This document shows positions 17,129-26,024 of a DNA stretch of 64,000 nucleotides, piece after piece. The translations under genes were made by a program, and so were the position numbers. Each line of letters starts with the position of its first letter. Positions within the stretch are counted from its first letter, which is position 1. This stretch comes from Meishania litoralis (GTDB taxonomy: Bacteria > Bacteroidota > Bacteroidia > Flavobacteriales > Flavobacteriaceae). Below the pieces are notes generated by a model. The model was not told where the DNA came from. It was given only the letters and a program-made list of their open reading frames with translations, and did no database searches. The stretch is taken from positions 62,001-126,000 of the forward strand of contig NZ_JBHFPV010000001.1 in assembly GCF_042611095.1 (NCBI RefSeq), given 5' to 3'.

Positions 17129-18523
17129 ATGACCACATCACGACGCAAATTTCTCACCTCAATCAGTATGTTGGCAGCCAGTTCGGCCATGCCTATTCAC
17201 GCATTTGATTTTGGCAAATCCAAAAAATTAAAGGTAGCCCTCGTCGGTACCGGTATCAGGGGTATCACTTTTTGGGGCAAACGGTTAGTGGATGAGTATT
17301 CTGATATTTTGGAATTCGTAGGACTAGCGGATATCAACCCGGGAAGATTGGAACATGGCAAAAAATACATAGGTGCCTCCTGCCCTACCTTTTCAAATTT
17401 TGAAGAAATGGTAAAGACGTCAAAACCCGATCTGATCATCGTGACCACAAAAGATTCGACGCATCACGAATTTATAATTAAAGGACTGGAGATGGGCTGT
17501 GATGTTTTGACCGAAAAGCCGTTAACTACAGATGAGACCAAGTGTCGGGGTATTTTGGAAGCCGAGAAAAAATCAGGAAAAAACCTTATCGTCGGCTTTA
17601 ACTATAGGTGGAGTCCATACGCCACAAAAATAAAGGAATTGCTGGCATCAGGTTCGATAGGAGAAATAACCTCTGTTGATTTTCATTGGTATTTGAATAC
17701 CTACCACGGTGCCTCCTACTTTAGAAGATGGCATGGCCTGGTAGAGAGTGGAGGCTCGCTTTGGGTGCATAAATCGACACATCATTTCGATCTGCTCAAT
17801 TGGTGGATCGATTCTGAACCGAGCGAGGTATTTGCCTACGGAGACTTGGAATTCTATGGAAAGAACGGGCCCTTCCGAGGTAAGAATTGCAGAGATTGCG
17901 AGCACACGGCAAACTGTGATTTTTATTGGGATATAAACAAGGATAAATTTCTAAAAGCCCTGTACGTAGACCACGAAAAACACGACGGATACATTCGTGA
18001 TAACTGCCTATTTAGGGAAGAAATTGATATTTACGACAAAATGTCGGCCCAAATAAAATATGCCAACAACGTGGTTGTCAACTACTCTTTGACCACCTAT
18101 TCACCTTTTGAAGGTTGGCGCGTATCCTTTAACGGTACCGAGGGCCGAATAGAAGCTTGGCTCGATATACCCTACAACAAAAATGTGGCGGTCGACCAAG
18201 CCGCTATGCACGCTAAGGAAATGGAACAGGCAGAAGACCAAGAATTCCATATCGAGCCTATAATCGTGCATAAATTATGGAAAGATTATTATACTGTCGA
18301 TGTCAAGACCGAAAAGAGCGGTCACGGCGGTGGAGACGGACGTTTGCAGGACAAGATATTTAGAGACACCCAAAGTGTGGATCCCTATGGTCGAAGCGCA
18401 GGTTCTCGAGACGGTGCCATGTCATGCCTTATCGGTATTGCCGCAAGAAACAGTATTGAGTCGGGCAAGGCCATAAAAATTGAATCCTTGACCGACCTAA
18501 AGCCAAAAATAAAACGAAGTTGA
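17129..18523 (+). CDS. Gfo/Idh/MocA-family oxidoreductase with Tat signal
   Basis: A 464-residue NAD(P)-dependent oxidoreductase of the Gfo/Idh/MocA family, acting on sugars or sugar derivatives. It starts with a twin-arginine signal (TSRRKFLTSISMLAASSAM), so it is probably exported folded with its cofactor. The Rossmann loop VALVGTGIRG is at about residue 37, and the family motif (D)VLTEKPLTTDE at about 130. A Cys-rich stretch CRDCEHTANC (about 255) could bind a metal. A near-consensus -7 box TATCTTTA lies 26 bp before the ATG. It stands alone between a terminator and the histidine kinase gene. The substrate is not predictable. Confidence 0.88.
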   Translation: MTTSRRKFLTSISMLAASSAMPIHAFDFGKSKKLKVALVGTGIRGITFWGKRLVDEYSDILEFVGLADINPGRLEHGKKYIGASCPTFSNFEEMVKTSKPDLIIVTTKDSTHHEFIIKGLEMGCDVLTEKPLTTDETKCRGILEAEKKSGKNLIVGFNYRWSPYATKIKELLASGSIGEITSVDFHWYLNTYHGASYFRRWHGLVESGGSLWVHKSTHHFDLLNWWIDSEPSEVFAYGDLEFYGKNGPFRGKNCRDCEHTANCDFYWDINKDKFLKALYVDHEKHDGYIRDNCLFREEIDIYDKMSAQIKYANNVVVNYSLTTYSPFEGWRVSFNGTEGRIEAWLDIPYNKNVAVDQAAMHAKEMEQAEDQEFHIEPIIVHKLWKDYYTVDVKTEKSGHGGGDGRLQDKIFRDTQSVDPYGRSAGSRDGAMSCLIGIAARNSIESGKAIKIESLTDLKPKIKRS

Positions 18524-18555
18524 TTCACATCTAGCCCACTATATTAAGTTTGATT

Positions 18556-18563
18556 TACTTTTG
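18556..18563 (+). promoter_or_regulatory. -7 promoter element for the histidine kinase gene (TACTTTTG)
   Basis: TACTTTTG fits TAnnTTTG exactly and lies 67 bp before the ATG of the kinase gene. No convincing -33 box is at the right distance. Confidence 0.45.
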
Positions 18564-18630
18564 TAATCTGCCAAACATGATTAGTTTTACATAAGTTATT
18601 TCAAGAGTAGGTTCAAAGTAAAATAGGGTT

Positions 18631-19845
18631 ATGGAAGGTACAACCATTGATGTGGAACGCCTGCGGGATAAGATCAATCTGGTTCTCCGGGTCAATTATA
18701 TTGCCGCTTCCCTGGCCATAATATTTTCAGCTGTATGCCTTTTTCTGTTGAAAATAACTGAGATCGTCCCACATACCTTTTTGTTTTTTGGGTTGTTCAA
18801 CCTACTGAACACACTCCTTTTCAGGTATCACAAAAACCTTACCCTAACTTATAACATTTCATCGATAGCAGCGTTGGTCTCTGCCTTGGTCATCACCCTA
18901 TATACCGGCGGAATTGCGAGTCCGTTTATATTTACGCTGGCCTTGATCGTGTTTGCGGGCTATGTGACCACCAGACAATACGGCCAAGTTTATCTCAACC
19001 TAATTTTGTTCCTGATTATATTGATCTATTCACAAAGTTTGGAGGACTTTAGTTTTACAAGAAATGTCATTCCCGAAGAATCACAGAGTCTATTCAATTT
19101 GCTGTCCGTAATGTTCTCAGTATATCTTCTGGGCAATGTCTTCGGCAAGAATTTATTACGCACCCACCATCGCGTATATAAGTCAAAAATGGCCATAGCC
19201 CAACAGATAAAAGAGCGCGAGACACTTTTAAAAGAAATTCATCATAGGGTCAAAAACAATCTACAAACCGTTTCAAGTTTGTTGAGCCTACAGTCAAGAA
19301 ACATCGAGGACCCAAAAATGAAAGAGTTGATCAAAAGCAGCCAAAACCGTGTCATTTCTATGGCCATGGTACACGAAATGCTATATATGCGCGACGACCT
19401 TTCAAAAATTGAATATGAATCATATGTTCAAGAGCTCGCAGATTATTTGATCCGATCCCTCAAAGGGACCGAAAACCGCGTGAAATTAAATATTGATATA
19501 CACGATATCAAACTGGGAATAGATACCGCCATTCCATTGGGCCTGTTGATCAATGAAGCCATAACCAATGCCCTAAAATATGGTATTAAAGGAGATGAAG
19601 AAGGTGAAATCAATATCGCATTGAAAAAAGAGGCGGGCAGTGAATATGTACTGAACATTGGGGATAATGGTGTTGGTTTCCCAGAGACCGTAAATCATAA
19701 GAACACCAAATCTTTGGGCCTTAAACTCATACACAACCTTGCACGTCAACTAAAGGGTTCGATCAACCGCGACGCTTCAAAAAAAGGCACTTATTATATT
19801 GTGAAGTTCAAAGATATAGGCAGTAATTTTCATTCGATAGCCTAA
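18631..19845 (+). CDS. Membrane sensor histidine kinase (HisKA_2 type), orphan
   Basis: A 404-residue protein. Residues about 20-180 contain about six hydrophobic helices and no recognisable sensor domain. A short linker leads to a HisKA_2 phospho-acceptor region, ETLLKEIHHRVKNNLQTVSS, where the first His of HHRVKNN is the expected phosphorylation site. The HATPase domain has the N box NEAITNALKYG and the G1 box GDNGVGFPE, then SLGLKLIHNLARQL. HisKA_2 kinases often pair with response regulators encoded elsewhere; none is adjacent here. The signal is unknown, and the six-helix input suggests a membrane or hydrophobic cue (inference). Confidence 0.9.
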   Translation: MEGTTIDVERLRDKINLVLRVNYIAASLAIIFSAVCLFLLKITEIVPHTFLFFGLFNLLNTLLFRYHKNLTLTYNISSIAALVSALVITLYTGGIASPFIFTLALIVFAGYVTTRQYGQVYLNLILFLIILIYSQSLEDFSFTRNVIPEESQSLFNLLSVMFSVYLLGNVFGKNLLRTHHRVYKSKMAIAQQIKERETLLKEIHHRVKNNLQTVSSLLSLQSRNIEDPKMKELIKSSQNRVISMAMVHEMLYMRDDLSKIEYESYVQELADYLIRSLKGTENRVKLNIDIHDIKLGIDTAIPLGLLINEAITNALKYGIKGDEEGEINIALKKEAGSEYVLNIGDNGVGFPETVNHKNTKSLGLKLIHNLARQLKGSINRDASKKGTYYIVKFKDIGSNFHSIA

Positions 19846-19958
19846 ACTTAGACTTCTGATCGCATCGATTATATAAAAAGTTCTCTTGTAGCTATCCACG
19901 TGAATGGCTTTCTATTTTTATACCTATATTTAAAACGGTTAATTCAAATATATTATCG

Positions 19959-22478
19959 ATGGTAAAACGATTACTTGTGCTTGTTTTGTTATGCAATACT
20001 TCACTTTATGGCCAAGACTATTTCTTAGAAAAATATGAGCCTTATACTAGCAAGATACCTTCGCCCGAGCAATTCTTGGGTTATGGTATCGGGCAACATC
20101 ATACACGCCATGATTTGATCGTTGCCTATTTGGAAAAGCTGAGCGAAGTTTCCGATAGGGCATCCATACATTATTATGGCAAGACCCACGAAGGACGTAA
20201 ATTGGTCATTTTGACCATTACTACCCCGGAAAATTTATCGAATCTTGAAAACCTAAAAAAACAACATCTGGCATTTACGGATCCCGAACAAAATGCTTCG
20301 AACTACGACAATGTGCCGGTTTTTATCAATTTAGCTTATAATGTTCACGGTAATGAGCCTTCGAGTTCCGAGGCCGCGATGTTGACCGCCTATACCCTTG
20401 TCGCTTCCGAGAGTGCCGAAATAGAAAAATATCGAAAGAATGCCGTAATCTTTATAGACCCGACCATCAATCCGGATGGACGTGACCGACATACCCAATG
20501 GGCAAATACCTATCAAGGAGCTCCCGAAGTAGCCGACCCTCAAGATGCTGAACATAACGAATATTGGCCAGGAGGGCGCACCAATCACTATTGGTTCGAT
20601 CTGAACAGGGACTGGTTGCTGGCCGTTAATCCTGAAAGCCGGGGAAAGTTGAACTGGTACCATCAATGGTACCCCAATGTGGTTACCGACTTTCATGAAA
20701 TGGGAAGTCAAAGCACCTATTTTTTCGAGCCGATGAAAGACAATGGGTCATTAGATCCGATTATGCCCAAGGAAAATTATGAGGACCTGAACACCCTATT
20801 CGGAAATTATTTTGCAAAAGCAATGGATAGCATCGGTTCGTTTTATTTCACCAAAGAAGTATTTGATGGCACTTATCCTGGCTATGGCTCTTCCTATCCT
20901 GACCTACAGGGTGGCCTGGGGCTCCTTTTTGAACAGGCCAGTTCACGAGGGCATCGCCAAAAAACGGCCTTTGGCGAAATCACCTTTCCTTTTACGATCC
21001 GAAACCAGTATACTTCAAGTATTACCACGGTCAGAGCTGCTGTCGAAAACAAAGCGTATATGCGCAAATACCAACAAGATTTCTTCAAAAGCGCGCTGAC
21101 CAACGCGGCCAAAAGCAAGATCAAGGGCTATACATTTGGTGACGAAAAAGATCAAAACCGCACCAAGGCATTTATAGATAAGTTATTGTTGCATAAAATC
21201 GATGTGTATAAATCAGGAAACAAATATGTGGTTCCGACCAAACAGCCACAATATCGAATGGTGCAGACTATGTTCGAAACGTACGGTAAATACCGTGATA
21301 GTGTCTATTATGATGCTTCCGCATGGTCGGTGGCCAATTTTTATAATATGAAATACCGACCGGTTACCAGCCTTAATCTTGGCGAGAAGGTTACTGACCT
21401 AAAGGGTTTGGTCACCGTTGATCCCGTAAAAAAATCAAACTATGCCTATGTAATCGATTGGCAAGACTACAATGCGCCGGCTGCTTTGAACTACTTGCAA
21501 TCGCAAGGACTCGTATTATCGAGTTCGGCAAAACCTTTTACCACAATGGTAGGATCTGCGACCAAGACTTTTGGTTATGGCACATTGATGGTCCCGGTGA
21601 GCTTACAAAAGAAAAATCCCGATGAAATATTCGAACTGCTCCAAAAAGCCCAACAAGAATATGAAGTACCCATTTTTGCCATCAATACGGGACTTAACCT
21701 AAACGGAATCGATTTAGGCAGCGCGTATGTCTCACCCATAAAAAAACCCAAGGCCTTTATGCTGATCGGCAATGGGGTAAGTTCATATGAAGCGGGCGAG
21801 GTATGGCATTTGCTCGATACCCGCGTTCGCATGCCCGTTACGAAAATTCCGATGCGCAATTTCAATAGGGCCAATTTTGATAAATACAATGTCTTGGTCA
21901 TGGTTTCGGGCCGCTATTCACTCAATGAAGGGCAGCAGAAAAAAATCAAGGATTGGGTGAGCAAGGGCAATACACTTGTCACCATAGGATCCGCATCGAA
22001 ATGGGCCGTTGAAAAGAAATTGGTCAAAGAAAAATTGACCGAAGTCAAAAAAGATTCCACAGAAAAGACAATGCGCAAGCCATATGTCGATGCTCCCGAA
22101 AATATTGGTAAAGAAAGCGTGGGTGGTGTAATTCTAAAAGCCGATATAGATATTACGCATCCCCTGGCTTTTGGATATACAGACACCACAATACCTGTTT
22201 ACAAGAATAATGAAGTTTGGTTGGCGCCAAGCAAGAACGAATATTCTACCGTGGCCAAATACAGTGCCGACCCGCATATCGATGGTTTTATGACCGAAAA
22301 GAACAGAGATGAATTCGTAAAGCCTTCCGCATCATTGATAGTTAGTCCGTTGGGAGGTGGCCGTGTGGTGCTTTTTGCCGACAACCCAAATTTCCGAGGT
22401 TCATGGTATGGCACCAATCGTTTGTTCTTGAATGCGCTTTTCTTGGGAAACCAAATCCGAATTCCTGAATCAAACTAA
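19959..22478 (+). CDS. Secreted M14-family zinc carboxypeptidase-like protein
   Basis: An 839-residue protein with a signal peptide (MVKRLLVLVLLCNTSLYGQ). Residues about 40-390 are an M14 peptidase domain: AYNVHGNEPSSSEA carries the HxxE zinc ligands, LNRDW the substrate Arg region, TDFHEMGSQS the third zinc His, and LLFEQASSRG the likely catalytic Glu. The C-terminal half has a predicted class I glutamine-amidotransferase-like fold (LVMVSGRYSLNEGQQKKI), seen in many large Bacteroidota M14 proteins. A TATATTTA box lies 27 bp before the ATG. The role is probably peptide or cell-wall peptide trimming in the periplasm. The amidohydrolase gene follows by 31 bp, so an operon is likely. Confidence 0.88.
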   Translation: MVKRLLVLVLLCNTSLYGQDYFLEKYEPYTSKIPSPEQFLGYGIGQHHTRHDLIVAYLEKLSEVSDRASIHYYGKTHEGRKLVILTITTPENLSNLENLKKQHLAFTDPEQNASNYDNVPVFINLAYNVHGNEPSSSEAAMLTAYTLVASESAEIEKYRKNAVIFIDPTINPDGRDRHTQWANTYQGAPEVADPQDAEHNEYWPGGRTNHYWFDLNRDWLLAVNPESRGKLNWYHQWYPNVVTDFHEMGSQSTYFFEPMKDNGSLDPIMPKENYEDLNTLFGNYFAKAMDSIGSFYFTKEVFDGTYPGYGSSYPDLQGGLGLLFEQASSRGHRQKTAFGEITFPFTIRNQYTSSITTVRAAVENKAYMRKYQQDFFKSALTNAAKSKIKGYTFGDEKDQNRTKAFIDKLLLHKIDVYKSGNKYVVPTKQPQYRMVQTMFETYGKYRDSVYYDASAWSVANFYNMKYRPVTSLNLGEKVTDLKGLVTVDPVKKSNYAYVIDWQDYNAPAALNYLQSQGLVLSSSAKPFTTMVGSATKTFGYGTLMVPVSLQKKNPDEIFELLQKAQQEYEVPIFAINTGLNLNGIDLGSAYVSPIKKPKAFMLIGNGVSSYEAGEVWHLLDTRVRMPVTKIPMRNFNRANFDKYNVLVMVSGRYSLNEGQQKKIKDWVSKGNTLVTIGSASKWAVEKKLVKEKLTEVKKDSTEKTMRKPYVDAPENIGKESVGGVILKADIDITHPLAFGYTDTTIPVYKNNEVWLAPSKNEYSTVAKYSADPHIDGFMTEKNRDEFVKPSASLIVSPLGGGRVVLFADNPNFRGSWYGTNRLFLNALFLGNQIRIPESN

Positions 22479-22509
22479 TCTGATTATTTAAACCTTCACA
22501 AATTAACAA

Positions 22510-24102
22510 ATGCAAAAACAAAAGTTCTTAATTGCGATAGCCCTATTCGCTATAGGTGTTTCCCATATTACGGCACAATCCCTCGAGGGAGATGGACCTT
22601 TTTCACAACTCATTATCCGTGGGGTAATGTTGATCAACGGTAATGGGGCGCCACCACAAGGTCCCATCGATATTGTCGTCGAAAACAATATCATTAAAAA
22701 AATACAAGTGGTCGGATACGATGGTGTACCTATTGACGAATCGAAAAGGCCGAAACTTACTTCGGGAGGCAAAGAATTGGACTGTAGCGGTATGTATCTC
22801 ATGCCCGGGTTCATTGATATGCACGGCCATATCGGCGGTAAGGCCCAAGGTGCCGAACCCGATTATGTCTTTAAGCTTTGGATGGGACATGGGGTTACCA
22901 CCGTGCGTGAACCAAGTGGACGCGGGGTAGATTTCACGATGGATCTAAAACGCAAAAGTGCCAAAAATGAAATCGTTGCACCGCGCATCTATGCCTACAC
23001 CGGTTTCGGGCAAACAAGCAAAAACTTCAATCCGCTGAACGACATACCGATTTCCACGCCCGAACAGGCACGTGAATGGGTACGTGCCAATGCCAAAAAA
23101 GGTGCTGATGGCATTAAGTTTTTTGGAGCTGAACCGGAAATCATGGCGGCGGCTTTGGACGAGAATAAAAAACTCGGACTTGGATCCGCCTGCCATCATG
23201 CGCAATTGAGTGTGGCGCGTTGGAATGTCTTGCATTCCGCTCGTGCGGGCCTCACCTCCATGGAACACTGGTACGGATTACCCGAGGCGTTGTTCGATGA
23301 TAGAACCGTCCAGGATTATCCGTTGGACTATAATTACCAAAACGAACAGCATCGTTTCGAAAATGCAGGTAGGCTTTGGGCGCAGGCAGCTAAACCGGGT
23401 TCCGAAAAATGGGAAAGCGTAATGACAGAACTTTTGGAACTTGATTTCACGTTAGATCCAACTTTTAATATCTACGAGGCCAGTCGCGATCTACAGCGTG
23501 CACGACGGGCCGAATGGCACGAAGAGTATACCTTGCCCTCACTGTGGGAGTTCTATCAACCCAGTAAGATATCGCACGGCAGCTATTGGCACGATTGGGG
23601 CACGGAGCAGGAAGTCGCCTGGCGCGAGAATTTTCAATTGTGGATGAAGTTCATCAACGAATATAAAAATCGAGGGGGTCGCGTAACCACAGGCTCCGAT
23701 TCCGGGTTTATCTTTCAACTCTACGGATTTGCCTATATCCGTGAATTCGAGCTACTGCGTGAGGCAGGTTTCCATCCTTTGGAAATCATTCGGGCCGCCA
23801 CCCTGAATGGCGCCGAGGCATTAGGGGCCGATGATAAGATCGGAAGTGTTGCCATTGGCAAACTGGCCGATTTTGTCGTGGTCGATGCCAATCCACTGAA
23901 AAATCTAAAAGTACTTTACGGAACAGGGGCCGTAAAATTAACGGATGATAACGAAGTCATTCGTGAAGGTGGTGTCAAATACACCATTAAGGATGGTATT
24001 GTTTATGACGCCAAGGCATTGCTCAAAGACGTCAAACGCATGGTTGCCGAGGAAAAAGAAAAAACAGGTTTTAAATTACTTCAACCCGGTGTAAAGGAGT
24101 AG
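22510..24102 (+). CDS. Secreted amidohydrolase-family protein
   Basis: A 530-residue protein with a signal peptide (LIAIALFAIGVSHITAQS). The amidohydrolase metal-binding motif HxH is in MPGFIDMHGHIGG, followed by HGVTTVREPSGRG. The later ligands are consistent with CHHAQLSVARW and the terminal Asp in TTGSDSGF. The C-terminal sandwich domain has the family ending IGSVAIGKLADFVVVDANP. Imidazolonepropionase-like and prolidase-like members share this layout, so dipeptide or cyclic-amide hydrolysis is plausible; the M14 gene just upstream would supply peptides (inference). The gene ends at a strong terminator (24130-24168). Confidence 0.87.
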   Translation: MQKQKFLIAIALFAIGVSHITAQSLEGDGPFSQLIIRGVMLINGNGAPPQGPIDIVVENNIIKKIQVVGYDGVPIDESKRPKLTSGGKELDCSGMYLMPGFIDMHGHIGGKAQGAEPDYVFKLWMGHGVTTVREPSGRGVDFTMDLKRKSAKNEIVAPRIYAYTGFGQTSKNFNPLNDIPISTPEQAREWVRANAKKGADGIKFFGAEPEIMAAALDENKKLGLGSACHHAQLSVARWNVLHSARAGLTSMEHWYGLPEALFDDRTVQDYPLDYNYQNEQHRFENAGRLWAQAAKPGSEKWESVMTELLELDFTLDPTFNIYEASRDLQRARRAEWHEEYTLPSLWEFYQPSKISHGSYWHDWGTEQEVAWRENFQLWMKFINEYKNRGGRVTTGSDSGFIFQLYGFAYIREFELLREAGFHPLEIIRAATLNGAEALGADDKIGSVAIGKLADFVVVDANPLKNLKVLYGTGAVKLTDDNEVIREGGVKYTIKDGIVYDAKALLKDVKRMVAEEKEKTGFKLLQPGVKE

Positions 24103-24129
24103 TAATTCTCAATAGCGGGATGCTATTAC

Positions 24130-24168
24130 AAAAGCCCGTCTTTCGGTATTGCGAAGGCGGGCTTTTAT
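24130..24168. terminator. Terminator after the amidohydrolase gene, probably bidirectional
   Basis: AAAAGCCCG and CGGGCTTTT pair as the base of a long hairpin (with TCTTTCG/CGAAGG above it, one bulge) that carries A and T runs on both sides. It lies between the amidohydrolase stop (24102) and the end of the convergent 40-residue gene (24185). Confidence 0.75.
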
Positions 24169-24184
24169 AGGCTTCATGTTCTTC

Positions 24185-24307
24185 CTATTTTCTAGGTTCA
24201 TAATTTACCGGAACCTTTATGGGCCTTAATTGACCTTTGGTCTTTGGAAAAATGCCCACATAACTCAAATAAAGGGCAACAGGTAACATAAGTGCGATGA
24301 TGATCAT
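24185..24307 (-). CDS. Small membrane protein, 40 aa, function unknown
   Basis: An ATG-initiated frame on the minus strand gives one hydrophobic helix (MIIIALMLPVALYLSYVGIF) followed by a polar, Pro/Lys-rich tail (PKTKGQLRPIKVPVN). The frame stays open upstream for about 14 codons with basic residues but no start codon, so the ATG at 24307 is taken. It begins 57 bp after the stop of the small secreted protein gene at 24365, on the same strand, and ends just before a terminator, which supports a two-gene transcript. I do not recognise a named family. Confidence 0.5.
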   Translation of the reverse strand: MIIIALMLPVALYLSYVGIFPKTKGQLRPIKVPVNYEPRK

Positions 24308-24364
24308 AACTGTACGGGTTTGTAACGCTCGCTGTTTAACGAGGTAGTTTTAATGTTTCAAGTA

Positions 24365-24622
24365 TTATGCCAATTTGGCTTTGGTATTTTTTGTAGCAAA
24401 ATCGAGCTCTTTTCTAACCTTAGAGTTTTTACGGCGATATAACCGAGCTACCGAGTTTTCTTTTTGGGCTGCCATTTCTTTTTTAGAAACAATATGATCG
24501 TTGCCAGTGACCAGAACAACACCCATTTCAATAGACTGAACTTTATCATGGTTTTCTATGTTTTGGGCCAGAGCGATTGCTCCGAAGATGAGTACAAATA
24601 CGAGTGTTAAAACAGCCTTCAT
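24365..24622 (-). CDS. Small secreted basic protein, YRR-family member 1 (85 aa)
   Basis: A clear signal peptide (AVLTLVFVLIFGAIALAQ) followed by a mature part of about 65 residues that starts with the AQN found in all four paralogs of this window. The C-terminus has the family pattern VARLYRRKNSKVRKELDF and ends in AKLA. Paralogs lie at 25431-25670, 26547-26786 and 31301-31552. It has no known domain and no cysteine in the mature region. A GGGTTAT/ATAACCC hairpin sits 11 nt upstream of the ATG. It is divergent from a DUF1569 gene. It is probably released to the periplasm or outside; the function is unknown. Confidence 0.75.
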   Translation of the reverse strand: MKAVLTLVFVLIFGAIALAQNIENHDKVQSIEMGVVLVTGNDHIVSKKEMAAQKENSVARLYRRKNSKVRKELDFATKNTKAKLA

Positions 24623-24633
24623 AAGCTAAGATT

Positions 24634-24653
24634 GGGTTATACCAAGATAACCC
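24634..24653 (-). promoter_or_regulatory. 5'-UTR hairpin of YRR-family gene 1
   Basis: GGGTTAT (24634-24640) and ATAACCC (24647-24653) form a 7-bp stem with a 6-nt loop, 11 nt before the start codon on the transcribed strand. Comparable hairpins precede the other three paralogs, so it may control translation. Confidence 0.4.
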
Positions 24654-24861
24654 CGAAGCAGGCCCCGGAAGGGTTTCAAATCGCTAAAAACCCTTATTTT
24701 TCGGTATCTGTAAAAAGGTCGGATGAAGTGTTATAAAGTGTCGATAAAAATTCAAAGCGGTTAAAACGACTTGCCGAAAAAAAATGTTTTTTATCGATGA
24801 TTTTCCGCTATCAAAATGAACTTCCGATTTAAAATCTGACCGATCTTTGTTCTGGGAACCC

Positions 24862-24869
24862 TATATTTG
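24862..24869 (+). promoter_or_regulatory. -7 promoter element (TATATTTG) almost touching the DUF1569 start
   Basis: TATATTTG matches TAnnTTTG exactly and ends only 4 bp before the GTG at 24874. The transcript would start at or within a few bases of the start codon, suggesting a leaderless mRNA. Confidence 0.45.
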
Positions 24870-24873
24870 TCTT

Positions 24874-25308
24874 GTGACCACCGCGCAATTTCAAGAGTTT
24901 TCAAAAAGGATCGATCAATTGACCCTTGAGCATAAACCAACGTTCGGAAAGATGAGTACGGGCCAAATGGTTTGCCATTGTACCGACCAATTGCGATTGG
25001 CTTTCGGATCTTTACGGCCTGATGAAGATTATATCAGAATTGACCCTAAAAAAGTCAGGGCACTTGCCCTTAGCGGAAAAACGGTACCTACTCCAAAAGG
25101 TTTGGACCAAGTGAAAGGTGGGGGCACCAAGCCTACGACCTTGGAAAATGACAAACTACTTTTAAAAGCACATCTGCAAGAGCTGGTTAATTTACCGGAA
25201 GATTATGCATTTGCACCACACCCCTATTTTGGGCCATTCGATAAAAAGAGATGGACGAACCTAACCATATACCACCTGAACCATCATCTCGCACAGTTCA
25301 ATGTATGA
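24874..25308 (+). CDS. DUF1569 protein (DinB-like fold), copy 1
   Basis: A 144-residue cytosolic protein from the GTG at 24874. An in-frame TTG at 24847 is possible but would add residues ahead of the usual family start TTAQFQEFSKRIDQL. The DUF1569 signature is GKMSTGQMVCHCTDQLRLAF near the N-terminus and WTNLTIYHLNHHLAQF at the end; the histidines are placed as in DinB-type four-helix metal sites. A second, more divergent member is at 54919-55377. The enzymatic role is unknown; thiol-dependent transferase activity is known for some DinB relatives, but nothing specific is seen here. Confidence 0.82.
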   Translation: MTTAQFQEFSKRIDQLTLEHKPTFGKMSTGQMVCHCTDQLRLAFGSLRPDEDYIRIDPKKVRALALSGKTVPTPKGLDQVKGGGTKPTTLENDKLLLKAHLQELVNLPEDYAFAPHPYFGPFDKKRWTNLTIYHLNHHLAQFNV

Positions 25309-25430
25309 CCAAAAGGCATTCTTTATATCGGTCTTGAAATAGACCCACTTAGAAATTGCGCCCAAATTTGGGTATCTAACAAAAGTATTATCGGGAAACT
25401 AGTATTACAGCGGGTGAATTGATAGGTAGA

Positions 25431-25670
25431 TCATGCCATCTTCGCCCTATCCCTTTTGGTAGTGAAAGACAAGGCCTTCTTAACTTTACTGTTAGACCTT
25501 CTGTACAAACGGGCAACTTCGGTGTTTTTTTCGGTCACTGTTTTTTCGACGGTGATTTCGGTTACAATGCTCATTTCGATAGTTTCTACCTTTACTTCTT
25601 TGGTAGTGTTCTGAGCTTGGGCGGCCATTCCGACAAAAAGAACAAAAATTAAAGTTGCGATGGTTTTCAT
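25431..25670 (-). CDS. Small secreted basic protein, YRR-family member 2 (79 aa)
   Basis: A signal peptide (TIATLIFVLFVGMAAQAQ), then a Val/Thr/Glu-rich segment likely to form beta strands (VKVETIEMSIVTEITVEK), then the basic conserved C-terminal block VARLYRRSNSKVKKALSF ending RAKMA. It is nearly identical to member 3: Thr versus Lys in VEKTV/VEKKV and Lys versus Asn in VKKAL/VKNAL. Five of the seven nucleotide changes between the copies are silent, which argues for a translated, constrained protein. A strong hairpin sits 5 nt upstream of the ATG. No known domain; the function is unknown. Confidence 0.8.
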   Translation of the reverse strand: MKTIATLIFVLFVGMAAQAQNTTKEVKVETIEMSIVTEITVEKTVTEKNTEVARLYRRSNSKVKKALSFTTKRDRAKMA

Positions 25671-25675
25671 GACTT

Positions 25676-25698
25676 GCGTTTTTATATAATAAAAACGC
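25676..25698 (-). promoter_or_regulatory. 5'-UTR hairpin of YRR-family gene 2
   Basis: GCGTTTTTAT and ATAAAAACGC form a perfect 10-bp stem with a 3-nt loop ending 5 nt before the start codon. It would block ribosome access, so translation could depend on melting or on a binding factor. It is unchanged in the second copy. A near-consensus -7 box (AACTTTTG, minus strand, 25766-25759) would give a leader of about 85 nt. Confidence 0.5.
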
Positions 25699-26024
25699 CG
25701 TAGGCCCCATTCTACAGGGTTTGCGTTCGTTCAACGAGACCAAATACTCGTCGATCTGCAAAAGTTCGGATTAAGTGCAAAAAACACTCGACGAACGTCT
25801 GAAAGGGGAATTACAACTTACCGAAAAAAGATGCCGTTCGACCGGATTATCCATCGGTTTGCAACAGTCAAAATTGCAGAGTTATGTAATTTATTGGCAA
25901 CTAAGGACTCAACAATCCGTCGGGCAAACCCCTAATCAAAATTTTATTTACCTTTTGGTCATATCGAAATTGATAAATTGCCCGAACAAGTTTAGAACCA
26001 GATAAACCTATAACCGCATTGATA

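Larger units (their letters stand above)
25429..25797. repeat. 369-bp direct repeat, copy A (YRR gene plus leader)
   Basis: This segment is matched without gaps by 26545-26913 (1116 bp apart) with only seven substitutions. It contains a complete small secreted protein gene on the minus strand and 127 bp of upstream sequence. All seven differences are in the coding part (at 25458, 25476, 25485, 25488, 25540, 25545 and 25611); the leader is identical. The flanks do not match, the ends carry no inverted repeat and I see no target-site duplication. The 227 bp to its right, up to the VOC gene, hold no convincing gene. Confidence 0.95.

Noticed and set aside
25775..26005. Plus-strand frame of 76 codons left of the VOC gene
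   Set aside because: It begins inside the duplicated leader, has no domain, and its equivalent is absent in the second repeat copy.
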